Of a DNA stretch of 64,000 nt, positions 12,210 to 23,574 are shown piece after piece. The notes beneath the pieces are model-generated. The model was given only the letters and a program-made list of their open reading frames with translations. It made no database searches and was not told the DNA's origin. The translations under genes and the position numbers were made by a program. This DNA comes from Sparassis latifolia (Eukaryota; Basidiomycota; Agaricomycetes; Polyporales; Sparassidaceae). The stretch spans positions 310,001-374,000 of the forward strand of contig CM031555.1 of the NCBI GenBank assembly GCA_018466975.1, read 5' to 3'. Each line of letters opens with the position of its first letter. Position 1 is the first letter of the stretch.

Positions 12210-13475
12210 ATGCCAGTCGCGCCAGTGGACGATCATGGCACTGTGCTCTACTATGAGGACAGCGGCACTCCACCAGCAAGCTCGAACTACACCACCATCG
12301 TACTGTTGCATGGAGCGTGTTTTTACGGCCGTAAGCAGATCATCTCCCTTCTTGCCTTGTCTTCGGCAATTAAACATCATTCGATTCTGGGCGCTACAGC
12401 AATCTTCAGGCCTCTGCTTCCGTTCGCGGCGAGCAACAATTTGCGCCTTGTTCTCGTCAACCTGCGGGACTACCCAGGCTCAACACCATTCAGCCCTGCA
12501 GAACTGAGGGCAATTCGCGAGAATCCGAGCGATGCGATTCAAGCGCGCGGATTCGAGCTCGCCGCTTTCTTATCTTGGTTCGTGGAAAGGGAGAAGATCC
12601 CTCCAATCTCCGAGAGTTCGGACGCGCTCCATGTTCGTATTGGCGGCCTCGCGGTCCTCGGATGGTCTGCGGGCAACTACCAGACACTCTCCATCCTTGC
12701 GCATGCCGAGAAGTTGCCGGAGGTAACGAGGACATTGCTGAATGCGTATCTGAGATGCGTCATATTTTATGGTGCGTATCGCATTCAATTCTCCGCAGTC
12801 TCGAGTAAGTTCTGTTCTCACACTATGCCGTACTCGTAGTACAGACGGCTCCTCATCGTGCATTGGTGAACCCCTTTCGAAAGGGATGTACAACCCCTGG
12901 CCGACCCAAACCTTAGTGACGCACAGAAGTGGGAGCGTGCTCCAACCTGGCTGTCCTCCTATTACACGAAAGTCGAGTTGGATCTCGCCTCCGAGACTTC
13001 CGCGTTCACGTCCGCTCTAATCGCTCGTGTGCCCCTTCACGAGGCAGTAGTCGCAGGGAGCGCCGATTCACGGTGGACACCCACAGTACAGCGGATGTCT
13101 GTGGACGAACTCAAGAGTGTTTTCTATGGTGAGGTCCTCAGGCGCTCACAAATGCCAATAGTGAACATCGATGCAAGAATATACAAGGAGAATTTCGATC
13201 GTGCATTGTTCGGTTTTCCCTCCAACTCTTCCGAGGTGCGCAGTGCGGAGAACTTGGTATGGCCGAATGTCAGCATCCAAGTATTGTGGTGTGATATGAG
13301 CATGAGCAGTGGTCCATACGCTGTCCACCATATTGTCCGCCTTCACGAAAGTACTAAGGGGGGAAGAACGGTGGGGATCCACAGGCTGGAGGATGCAAAC
13401 CATTTTGTGCGTGGAGCCGTACCTAGAGCCCCAGGAAAGCTGACACTATTCATAGGCGCATTGGGACTACCCTGA
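12210..13475 (+). CDS. Alpha/beta hydrolase with an apparent one-base frameshift
   Basis: Serine hydrolase of unknown substrate. The ATG at 12210 gives MPVAPVDDHGTVLYYEDSG, then the first core strand with the HG oxyanion motif (IVLLHGACFYGPIFRPLLP). Exon 1 is 12210-12330; exon 2 starts at 12400. The nucleophile elbow is GWSAGN near residue 145 and the probable catalytic His is in EDANHFVRG close to the C-terminus. A second intron (donor gtgcgt after VIFY, acceptor at 12839) leads to APHRAL. The frame must then shift by one base in the CCCC run at 12871-12874 to continue as NPFERDVQPLADPNLSDAQK and on to the stop at 13475. Without that shift the frame stops soon after. The downstream frame is long and well conserved in type, so a sequencing error is more likely than a dead gene. 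Confidence 0.72.
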
Positions 13476-13481
13476 GAGATT

Positions 13482-14045
13482 TGTGCGTTTTCTTGCGGGT
13501 CTGATATGACGAAGCTCGCATCATCAGTATTGTCAATGCACGCACGAGCTGCAGTAATGATATTGGCGTCTTCGGCGTGAGAGTAGATGCGATAGAAGGG
13601 GAGGAAACGCATGAAGCCAGGCGCGCCTTACAAACAAGCTATCCACAATTCCTCGTCATTGAGGCGGTATAATTTTTCCATTTTCCCATCTTTCTCATCT
13701 TCACGGATTAATCCGTGCTACCTTCCTACAAATAGAATTCGGTGCCTCTTCGTCTCTCACCTGTCTACCAGTCCGTCTTTGTCCGTCCAAGTGATTTCTC
13801 TAAGCAGGTATCGCTTACTTCGAGTATCGAAACCCAGCGAAAGTAGTACGCGCGTCGTTGCGGCAACGCGCTGCACATGACCCAGACGCGTCCATCATAC
13901 CTTCCGCGGTAATTGCGATGTTCTCCGTGTAGTGGCGCACGGCTTCCGTGAGGCTTCTGAGCAAGCCTGGTCTGCCCTCCATCATCTCCCTGCATCCCTG
14001 CGCCACCATCTTGTCCAGGTGAACGAACCCTAACTCCTGTCAGGT
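13482..14045 (-). other. Possible unrecognised two-exon gene (coding-like segments)
   Basis: Two stretches on the minus strand read like exons. One (about 13895-14030) reads FVHLDKMVAQGCREMMEG and continues as an amphipathic helix-rich segment ending at a GTATG donor. The other (about 13482-13612) reads RFLPFYRIYSHAEDANIITA. I found no domain and no full exon chain, so no CDS is claimed. The remaining intergenic sequence up to 14368 shows nothing else. Confidence 0.25.
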
Positions 14046-14368
14046 CCACGGGACCACTCCCGTGCGGCAGAACCTCTTGTGCTCCCACCGTCGTTTATAA
14101 GCTGAGTGGCAGATCGTAGCGGATGACACAGCGGCGGCCTGCACTAGCGTTCCCGCTTACTTCGACGTGTACTAAAGCCTATCTGTTCGAGCCGCGCGAA
14201 GTTGGGATGGGGCGTTACGGTCTGTATTGGGACATTTGTATTGCTGAAACGGCATGGTTCCAGGATGAGTTCCAGGCTGGCATTCCCCGCGGTATTTATC
14301 GAGCCCCTGTGTGAGGTGAGCGTGAGCCTCCCCCTCTCCCCCTCTACACACCTGGATAGCCAAACAGC

Positions 14369-15706
14369 ATGCTGCGCAGTCTTCCCCCGCTGCGGCGAGC
14401 GCCCTTGGCTTTCCGCTCCACACTGTCCTTCACCACACCTTCGCGTGCACTTTTCACTGCTGTGCGATCATCAGAGTCTCTGTCCGCTAATGTGTATCCT
14501 GCGGCGTCGACCCTCATCAGGGGTCAGGTCTTCGCGCGCGGCGTTGCGAGCGCTGTATCGGGCAGACCAGGGTCTCAGAGTCTTGGCCAGGCGGCACTGA
14601 ACGTCCGCGAAGAGCTCGGGAACTCTACCAGTGACCTCGCAAAAGTCATCGCTGGCGCGAACGTATATGCGGACTCCGTCATCCCCACCCAGAAGACGTT
14701 CGTACGTGTTGTTCCTTTGCGTCACTTTTGGGAACAAGCGTGCATTACGGTCTTGGCATTTTGTTGAAGTTGTCAATATCCAGGTCGGGATAACTGGCGC
14801 GGTCGCGCAAACTGTGCCTACTCCGTTTATGGTCTTGGGCCTTGCGGGCGGTCTCCCTTACCTGGGACTATCGAGTGCCACGATCTACCTGGCATACCAG
14901 GCAGGCCTCGCCGTCACAGGTTGGCACCCTCCATCCAGGCATGTCTCAAATGTGCTGAATGACTTCCTGTAGGTGGCATCGGCAGCATGGACCCGGGAGT
15001 CGCGATCACGATGCTTCACCAAGCGCTCGACTTCCAGGTGACGTACGGTGCGGTGCTGCTCTCGTTCGTCGGTGCACTCCACTGGGGCATGGAGTTCTCC
15101 GGCTACGGCGGGCACAAGGGGTGCGTCCTTCCCTCCTTGGTTGCCGCGCACGCGCACTGAAGGTTCACTCGATACTGCAGGTACGCGCGCCTCTTGCTTG
15201 GCGCTGCACCCGTAGTGTTCGGGTGGTCCACGCTTGCGCTACCGCCGATGGAGGCATTGATCGCGCAGTGGGTGGGTTACACGGCCGTGTGGTGGGCCGA
15301 TTCAAAGGCGACAGCAGCCGGGTGGGGTATGTGCACCGACATGCATCGTCGACTCTTCGCTTAATTTCTGCTTGGGTTAGCGCCGAGGTGGTTCTCCCAG
15401 TACAGGTTCTACCTGTCCATCCTGGTAGGGACGTGCATCATCAGCTCGCTCGCTGCAACCAGCTACTGGGGGCCCGTTGGGGACACGGGCTCATCAGTCA
15501 TGATCTGAACATGGTGAGTTGCATCTCCGCCCACGTCCCTCGTGTGCGTGCAAATGATGACTCGGCAGGTCCGTGCGGAGCGTAAGCAGAAGCAACCTGA
15601 GGCTGATGGGTCGGTCCGCGGGAACGTCGAGGCGCTGCTCGCGGACGAGTCCGGAGACTCGTACGTCATCATTAAGAAGAAACGCGGGGAGGAGGCTGGT
15701 AACTGA
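14369..15706 (+). CDS. DUF3429 mitochondrial-type membrane protein, copy A (frame break near 3' end)
   Basis: Multi-pass membrane protein of the fungal DUF3429 family, of unknown function. The N-terminus (MLRSLPPLRRAPLAFRS) is basic and lacks acidic residues, as in mitochondrial presequences. Exons: 14369-14701, 14784-14919, 14973-15120, 15181-15326, 15381-15513, 15569-15706. Conserved blocks are GLAGGLPYLG, DPGVAI, GALHWGMEFSGYGG, LLLGAAPVVFGWSTLAL and FYLSILVGTCII, with four to five hydrophobic helices, then a charged tail ending KKKRGEEAGN. In exon 5 the frame hits a TGA after SSVMI unless one G is added to the GGGG at 15479-15482. With it, the reading matches copy B (HGLxSHDLxM) and joins the last exon in frame. 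A weak donor at the same spot could also bypass the stop. Copy B lies at 30737-32018. Confidence 0.78.
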
Positions 15707-18700
15707 GTCTTGCATATCGGGCGGCCGCGCGCAATATTTGAAGCATCTTTGAGCACAGAATTCCATTGGCGTTATTGTATGTACTAGGATTTGACTCCGA
15801 CGTTGTAGCTGGATCTGTCTGCACTGTAGTTTTTGAATGTGTGTTTATCATTCTGTACAATATACGATGTATCTGATCAGTCTTGCGCAGTTGAATTCGA
15901 TATAAGTGACGAACTTCCCTGTGCTAGCAGCTTCCGTTGACTTGCAGCTACGGAGGCGAGCAGGACGATCGTCTGAACACCTGGCAGGAGAGTCCGCTGT
16001 GCACTGGAGATAGTGTCACCGCCCTACATGCACGGTGGGAATGCCAATTGTGCCTCCAGGTACTGAGAGTCTGTCTGGCTGGATAGGAGATGCGAACAAA
16101 GGAGCGAAGAGCGGTGGTCATCAGTCTACACTCAGCGTTGGTAGGCATATTTAGTGCATTGGGAATGCGTTGAGAACATAAGGCGTTTGCAACGGTACTG
16201 TTCGACCCCTTGTGACTTGTTCCTGGGCCCTGCTAACCATTCAAACGCTCAAGACGTTTACAACCGCACTGAACTGAACGTCGACAAACAATGTTATTGG
16301 CGAGACATTCTGGCCCATGGAGATGCCCGAGTAATATCCAAGGAACTACGCACTTTAGTATATACTCTATCTACTTGCCCATTCCCATCCATACGATAGA
16401 ACGGCCGCACTACGCAAGATTAGCAGTACGAAACGAGACGTGAAACAATTTACACGAAATGCAGAAGGATACTGATACAGATCGGACCATGCAAAGGTAG
16501 CATTTTCAAGATGGCAGACTAAATGTTTTGAAATATGTGAGACGCGCATCGTCGCGTTTAAGACGCTGGTTGAATAAGACGAGTGAGCAGGCTTAGTCCA
16601 TGGGTGCATTTTTGGGAAGCACCTAATGGTCGCCATGCGCAGGGTTCCGTGAACGTAGTGCACGATAGCTCCGCTTGAACGCGAGTACGACGGTCTAGAT
16701 ATTACGAACTTCAGTGGCGTTTCGCAAGAGAAAATGAGGTACTGGCCTGTATGATCACAGGGACCTTCGCAGAATCTCCGCGACGCACATTCAACGCCAC
16801 CCCACGTCTAACAGAAGAGTTCAAGTCTAACATCGAGACATCACAATCTAAAATATCGTCGCCAACTCTCTGTGGATGCTATCAACGAGATACACTGCAT
16901 GGGAAAACGGTTAAAACATATTAATGATGCAACCCACCAACGTCATTGAAGGCGGCTCTTCGAACACTGGCTCTTCGGTGTAGCGGTAGTCCACCGTTTT
17001 CTGTGACACGCCCACCACCGCACCCGCGTTGATGACGCTATATGAGACACGTAGACCTAGCTCACCATCAAACGGTCTTGACATTCACGGCAGCTGGGTG
17101 AAGTGGTATTTGCGTGGTACCAATCGTGATAGGTAGGAGCTCGAAGAACATCGCCTTCCAGTAGAGACATAACGAGGGTGAACGACGGGTATGGCGGCTC
17201 CAGCCGTCGCATGAAAGGGCAGGCAAAGAAGGAGGCGCAAGGCAGTTTGAGGGAACAACGAGAGTGAAGACGTGCTGTGGAAGGAAGGGAAGAAGAAATC
17301 GGCATTTACGCCCACAGCCTGCTCGTTATATGGACGAATCAAAGACTGAAGCAAGCATGTCGTAAAACGGCGAACTGGACCGCTAGATTTGGCTAATGAC
17401 CCCGCCAGTTCGAACGACGCGACTGCCGCCATTGCTCTAGATTTGCTTCCGCGCAGCTGGCGATCAGTATTCTGCTTCCGCGAATGCCAACTTTGCAACT
17501 CCCTGAGGGAATCGTCTGGAGTGTGGAGACAGCTTGTCAGTGTCAAATAAAGAGGTACTCGGTAGACAGCGACGACGGTCAGATTGCTCATTGCTCATTG
17601 CTCACGAGCAGAGTCTCTACTGAATGGATATATCGCTGTCTCAGGTCCTCCGCGATGCAGCACACTCAACATACCTCCAGAAATTCGAGAAATTCGCTCA
17701 TGAAGCATGCACATGACACCCCATCCACCTCGCTCGAGCGGGAGCCTCGCCATAAGAACGTATGCCTGTGGTCCACACGACCACGAAGGGACACGGTCAT
17801 CGAGGATTGGGGCGACACTGTTTGTATGTCACTCACAGACCTCGAACGAATACAACTCCTCCGCCCACCCTCCAAGTTATCTATCAGCTAGCCAGCCAGG
17901 GCGGTGCAGCTAACGCGACGCGCGCCGAGCGTGTGACCCGACGTCACATCACGCGTCACATCCCGACGCCTATTTACGGGGCGCGAAGTGAGTCGCAGTC
18001 AAACTGTTTCCAATGAACCACCATCAACTAATGTGTGCTGTGTGGTATGCAATCTTCAACACGAAATACCTTCAAGAGCAAGAGTGTGATCAAGCGTCCT
18101 CGAAACATGTGCGACACGCTCGCAACCAAGCAGTCCGACCAACGGCCATGATCATCGCAGAAAAGACTGCGCACACCGCCAGACATCATAAATGGGAAAC
18201 AGAATTCTCCCAAAAACGCACCATAAGGCACGATGGATTGTACGCAGACTCACATTTTGGAATCGAAACTCGCATTGTCCGACCCCTACCCGTGTGACCC
18301 CATTTTTGAACGTAACAGGTTGGCACAAAGACCAGTCCGTCTTTGAGGAGGTGGCGCAAGGTTATGACAAGAAGTTCCTAGCAATTCGAAAGAGCCCGTC
18401 GCAGGCCGTTGAATCCAGATATCGGTGTGGCCACTTCGCACCATGGTGCAGGAGTAATTCTCCCAGATCCTTGAAGGGGCGACGAGTACCAGCGCGAAAG
18501 CCTCAAGAAATATTCAAGAAAGTCGGCAGAAGACAGCGAGAATTTTGTAACCGCAAAATCAAAAGCGAGAATACGAAGCAACCTATCAGCCCGAATTACC
18601 GCTGCACGGTCAGTATGTCGAAGTTTACGGTCTGAACGTAGAGCCCGATCATCAGTGAGACGGCAAAACGTCAAGGAAACAAGGTGTGGCAAGATGATAG

Positions 18701-20839
18701 CGGGGAACAGGTCGAAAATGGGGTGGCCCGCCAGGAGGTGGCCTGGTCCTCCTGACGCCGCCGCCTGAAATTGGATCCCACAATGGGGGCGCAGAAACTC
18801 AGCCACCATCGCGACAATATTCCTCTCTTTCTCAGTAAACTCGCCCTCCTTCAGTGGGTCCATTTTGGACACCTCTCATGTCTCTCACAAAATATTCCCT
18901 TACCTCGGAAAGTCTCACATTTCACTCGGCGATAGGAGCGAGACCACTGCCGAATTGCGACGAATACGACCCGCACTCCGCTCACACTCACACAAGATTT
19001 TCTCAATCCTGCGCAAACTCTGAGCTCTTCAAGATTAGTGATACGCCTGAGGGGATTCTGCCTCGAATGCGGCGACAGACGAACTTCGGGGAGCTTCGCG
19101 GCGCGTACCAAAGCGTTCATCTTCCTCAAATCTTCTGGTCGTAAATTCAGGCCAAGCGATATACGCCGGAATTAACGACTTGCCGACTCGAGCGGCTGCA
19201 TTCTAAGCAGGAGAGACTGTTTTGTCTGTCTGAGAGTGGTTGCAGTAATATGCTTGCGGTGAAAGTTCCTGAGGTGAGTGTCAGAGAACGAACATGCGAC
19301 TAGATTTGACTCTCTGTTGCCTTCTGCCTAACGGCGAACACAACGTAGACTCGGAAGGAGGGCGATAGTTCTCGCCTGCCTTTCTTTTTGCCTTGGAGGA
19401 CATCTCACCTTCAGCTACCGCCTTGCAGTGCGGGAATCAACTAAGTCCGATGCTTGCAAGACTACATTATTAAGTTGCAAATCTTCGCTGCAATGTCGTC
19501 CTGACAGCACCGGAATTGCCACAAATCTGTATATTGTCTACTCTTTGGATCAAAGTTGACCTTGTCGAAATCTTCCATGTCTAGTCACCACGAACGATGG
19601 ACGTTCATAAGCCCTGATTCCACTGAGCCCGTCTATTATGGATTGGTGACAAGGCTAGACGGTGCATTCATCTGTCCTTGGTCTGATTCTCTTGTACCAA
19701 CATGGCGCACTCATTGCCACATGTCTTGATATTACTTGGATTTAATGAACTGTAGGAAGGGGACAAGAGAACCACAAGATGCATTTTCTTACGTGAGTGG
19801 ATATAGAGTCTCACACCGTTTCTTATTATCAATAAATCACCCAGATTGCATGAATTCTGAACCAGGTTCGAACGAGGGCTGGATGGAAAGCGATTATCTT
19901 TTGTGCACTGTTTGCGTTTGCTGCTACGTCTGCACGATTATGTGAAATGTTTCGAGATGAAGACGCTTATCTGCTCTCAAACACGCGACACCTTTATCTG
20001 TCAAGGGCCATTCGCCACGATACTGCGGGCAACGACGTGAAATCAAATGAGTGCATTCAACGGCCGAGAAAGAGTACTCTAGCATCCGCTACACATAGAA
20101 TATCGCCGGCGCACATACGAACGTCCAGTAATCCGGACTCCTGAAAGAAATCACCCTTGTGCCAGTACTTCGCAAGCTCGGAAAACGCAGAAGGCCGAGT
20201 GGCCCTCCTTGTTGTTCTCCCTGGCGCCGCGCAAGGCGCTACAAGGGTTCGTCTGCTTCAGGAAGAAAGAAATAGGTGCGGTCGAATTCATCGGGAGCCG
20301 GTGCTGGAAGAAATTGAGGCTGCCAGTGATGATCACTGTGGCGTCGTCCATTGACCACGGTATCGCGGCCCGCCAAGCGCGTCGCGACGCCTCGGTCACA
20401 TGACAATTGGTTCGTTCTCACCCTGCCCACTGGCAACGCGTCTACTGCAGCAACTGTTCTCTCTTCACCGCTCGGCAGCATCACGAAGATACCTCAAGCA
20501 AGGATAGAGAAGTTGGGAACACTTTTGACAACCAGTTGTTGAGTCCAAGTGAGTGTCATCAGTTACAGTGAATAAGTAACGATAGACCCTCTCCGACTTT
20601 CCGCACACTTCGCTCAGGTGATCAACTGTGGAAGGCAAAAGTGTCGGAGAGGATGAGCCTTCCTGTTACTCTTTGAATCTATCCCAATAGCCAGTTTAAC
20701 GAACGATGGCTTTGCATTACCATGACTTCCCATTCAGCCGAGGACCGAATGTGTGCAGGAGCGGCACAATAGGTTCTGAATTTCGTCTCAGTACATCTAA
20801 CCAGTTTTTTTGTTAATACAGAACGGTGCACAGACCATC
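15707..20839. other. Five-kilobase gene-poor region
   Basis: No gene, RNA, transposon end or long repeat is supported. Frames of 60-165 residues occur on both strands but lack domains and do not chain through plausible splice sites. The best candidate is on the minus strand: a segment ending near 19010 (MNALVRAAKLPEVRLSPHS) with a GTGAGT donor, followed by one starting at 18863 (MDPLKEGEFTEKERNIVAMV). They might be two exons of a short hypothetical gene, but I give that about one chance in four. A direct repeat CGTCACATC occurs twice near 17943-17962. Around 19860 (AGGTTCGAACGAGG) there is a B-box-like string, but no cloverleaf could be drawn around it. Confidence 0.4.
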
Positions 20840-23350
20840 ATGCTTGCCGTCTTTACTACAGAATCTCTCATCTGCCTCGATCACCCTGCGCTGAAACGGC
20901 CACCGTCCACTGCTCCATCAACTTCTTCATTGCTCTCAGAACCAGTCTGTTGCACTTGGGCGCCAGATAACAGTTCAGTCTTTCTCGCAACGTCCACAGA
21001 TATCCAGCAATACAATGCTGCTGGAACATTCACCAGATCCGTCCACGTATGCAAATCTGGACAGATAACTGCCCTGGCCAGCAAGGACAAAGGCAACACC
21101 GTCATCTTCAGCACTGCGCAGCAAGTCCACAGCCTCGAGGTGCACTCGGGCAAGATTGTACAGACATTCGACACCCACAAGGCGCTGGTGACGGCCCTCG
21201 CGCTGTCCAACGATGGTTCCCTGCTTGCAACCACGTCCGCGGCTGCAGCACATGTCCACAACCTCACGCACGGTGCACACACGGTGCTTCGCGGGCTGTC
21301 CGCGGGCACGGGCGCCATCGCTGCTTGCGCCTTTCATCCCCACTCGCGTACACGGCTGTTGCTCGGTGCGGGAACAGTTCTGCTCGCGTACGACACCACA
21401 CGCCCCTCGGGGCCAATCAAGACCGTTCTTCTCACCAAGGAGAAGGGTTGTTCTGGCGATATCATCGCGATCGCGAGCAGCCCGTTCAGTAAGACCCTTG
21501 TGGCTGTAGCGAGCAGCGGTGGGACGATAGGCTTGGTAGATCTGGACAAGGAGAAGGGGTAAGCTTTCAGTGGTTATATGCAGTTGATTGAGCTTATGAT
21601 CAGTCATCTAGCCTCTTCCGTGTTTTGTCAGTGCGCGTCCCGCTCACTTCACTTGTATTCTCTCCGGAAGGGGCTACGATCTTTGCAGGCACGGAGAATG
21701 GCAAGGTGCTTGTACAAGAGTTGCGCTCGCTCGACAAGTCGCCAAAGTCCATTTCGGTGAGCGACAGTGGCGCCCGCGTCGTGGCCATGTGCATTCAGGT
21801 ACGTTACCTCTCACAGTCTTCCTCTTGAGTCCATCCTCACGTGTTTGCAGAAGAAGATCAAGGGCGAAGAGGCACCCCAGAAAGCGACCACCGCCAAACC
21901 TCTCGTCCAGCAAGATACGAACAAAAATACCACGCGCCGTCCCTCGGACGGTACAATTGTCAACGGGGACAAGAAGGCTGCCCAAACTACCAATCCCCCA
22001 GCAGCAACCTCTCCGGCCCTTACGCGTACTGCTGCAGGCCAACGGACTCCCGCGAAGACCAGAGCAGCTTCCGGTGGGACTCCTCGCCCGGCGCGCACAC
22101 GAGTCTCATCGACTTCTGCCGCTGCTGCGTCTCCAAGCAGGGTGTCCGCACATAGAGTCGGCTCGGTGAAGTCACCTGCGAGGAAGGTCAGCGGAGGAAT
22201 CACGAAACGAGTGTTTTCCCCGCCCAAGTCCAAGCTTATGCGTACGGCAGTTACGCCTAAGCTCGCCCCTGCTGCTATGCCGAACACCGAGGACAAGGAC
22301 GATATGGACGAGCTGCATATGTCCGGTGAGTTGCTCTGCAATTCCTCTGAGCGTGTCTTAGATCTGATGTATTTTTTCCAGTGCGCATAGATGACCTACT
22401 TGCCCTGCCTAAACCCACCAAGGCTAAAGAGAATGTGAACCCTGCCGAGAGTGTGCCATCGTCGACAGTACCATCGACCATGTCTGCGCGCACAACCACG
22501 GAGGGTGACACAGCACGCCCCCGCACGCGCACTCGCACAACGTCCAGCTCGCGGTCCTCTGCCTCTGCCTCAGGAACAAGTAGCAGTGGGCCGTCTGCCG
22601 CATTCAGAGGCAGCGCGGACGTGCGCGCGAAAAAAGTCGCCAATGGTAGTACAAGGTCACGTACAAGGTCTGTTTCGCGCCCCAAGTCACCGACTCCGGC
22701 TGCCCCCAGCAAGGCGAGCACACGGTCGCGTACACCGAGCCCCGAGCTCCCCGCTTTCGACTCGGGAGCGTCCGCGAGGCCTATTCCTCTTGCAAAGGCG
22801 AAGGGGAAAGGAAAGGAGCTCATGGGCGGGATGGGTGTGCTAGGGCTAAGTACGCCCGAGGTCGAGCGCTGGGTCCGCGCGGGGGATGTAGAGGCGGCCG
22901 GCGAGCGGGAGGGCAAGCACGTCGGCTTCGCGTCTGAGGGAGGCAACCACGAGTCCGGTGATGAGCACATATTCCCGGACGACGAGCACGTGGACTACCT
23001 GGACGCGCGAGAGGGCGCACAGCCCGAGCTGGCCATGCAGGTTTCTCCTCGCCGACCAGCGTCGGCCTGGGCGCCCGTCGTTTCCCCTCCGGCTTGCGGG
23101 TTCACCACGCGCTGGTCAGAACACAGCGCAAGACCTGCTTCAGACGCTTCTTCGCGACGCGCTGTATGACTTTCGGCAGGAGACACGCTCAGAGATGGTC
23201 GGACTTCACCTGGACCTCGTGCGCATGGGCCGCGGGTGGCGGCGAGAGATGCGTGAAGCGATGGCAGAGTTTGGTGGGGAGATTCGCGCGCTGAGGGAAG
23301 AGAATACGCGGTTGAGGGAGGAGAACGAGCGGCTGAGGAGAGGGTATTAG
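20840..23350 (+). CDS. NEDD1: NEDD1-like gamma-tubulin recruitment protein
   Basis: WD40 protein that brings gamma-tubulin ring complexes to spindle poles and microtubules. The ATG at 20840 opens a beta-propeller with blades such as LVTALALSNDGSLLATTS and PLTSLVFSPEGATIFAGTEN, the latter closely resembling the last blade of animal NEDD1. A long Ser/Thr/Pro/Arg-rich linker with many RTRT and SP sites (likely phosphorylated) follows, then a C-terminal helical segment (LLQTLLRDALYDFRQET then LREENTRLREENERLRRGY), which in NEDD1 binds gamma-tubulin. Exons: 20840-21558, 21612-21798, 21851-22325, 22382 onward. Near the end the frame must change. Either a 79-nt intron (23041-23119) joins ELAMQ to NTAQDLLQ, or there is one extra base around 23080-23095; the second would keep a conserved-looking SPRRPASAWAP segment. 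A small upstream exon is possible, because an acceptor-like CAG precedes the ATG. Confidence 0.85.
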
Positions 23351-23574
23351 TGGTGGCTGTTGCGCCCTGTGAAACCGACTCGATAGACATGATAGGGATT
23401 TTCTGTGTTGTATGTGATATGTATTATATTCACGCATAGTACTATTCCCTTGGGTTGAAACGAAACAGATCGATTGGTGCCTTCTAAATAAATACTCTTA
23501 CTCGTACATGATAGCAGGGGGTAACGATGTATAAGGATAGAGGTGTAAAAACTAGATGGAATGCAATCTGACAA

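Noticed and set aside
13343..13481. Antisense open frame across the hydrolase 3' exon
   Set aside because: Overlaps the conserved hydrolase end, so most of it is a shadow of that gene; only the part beyond 13481 is kept as a weak candidate.
19860..19880. B-box-like GGTTCGAAC string suggesting a tRNA gene
   Set aside because: No acceptor, D or anticodon stems could be drawn around it on either strand.
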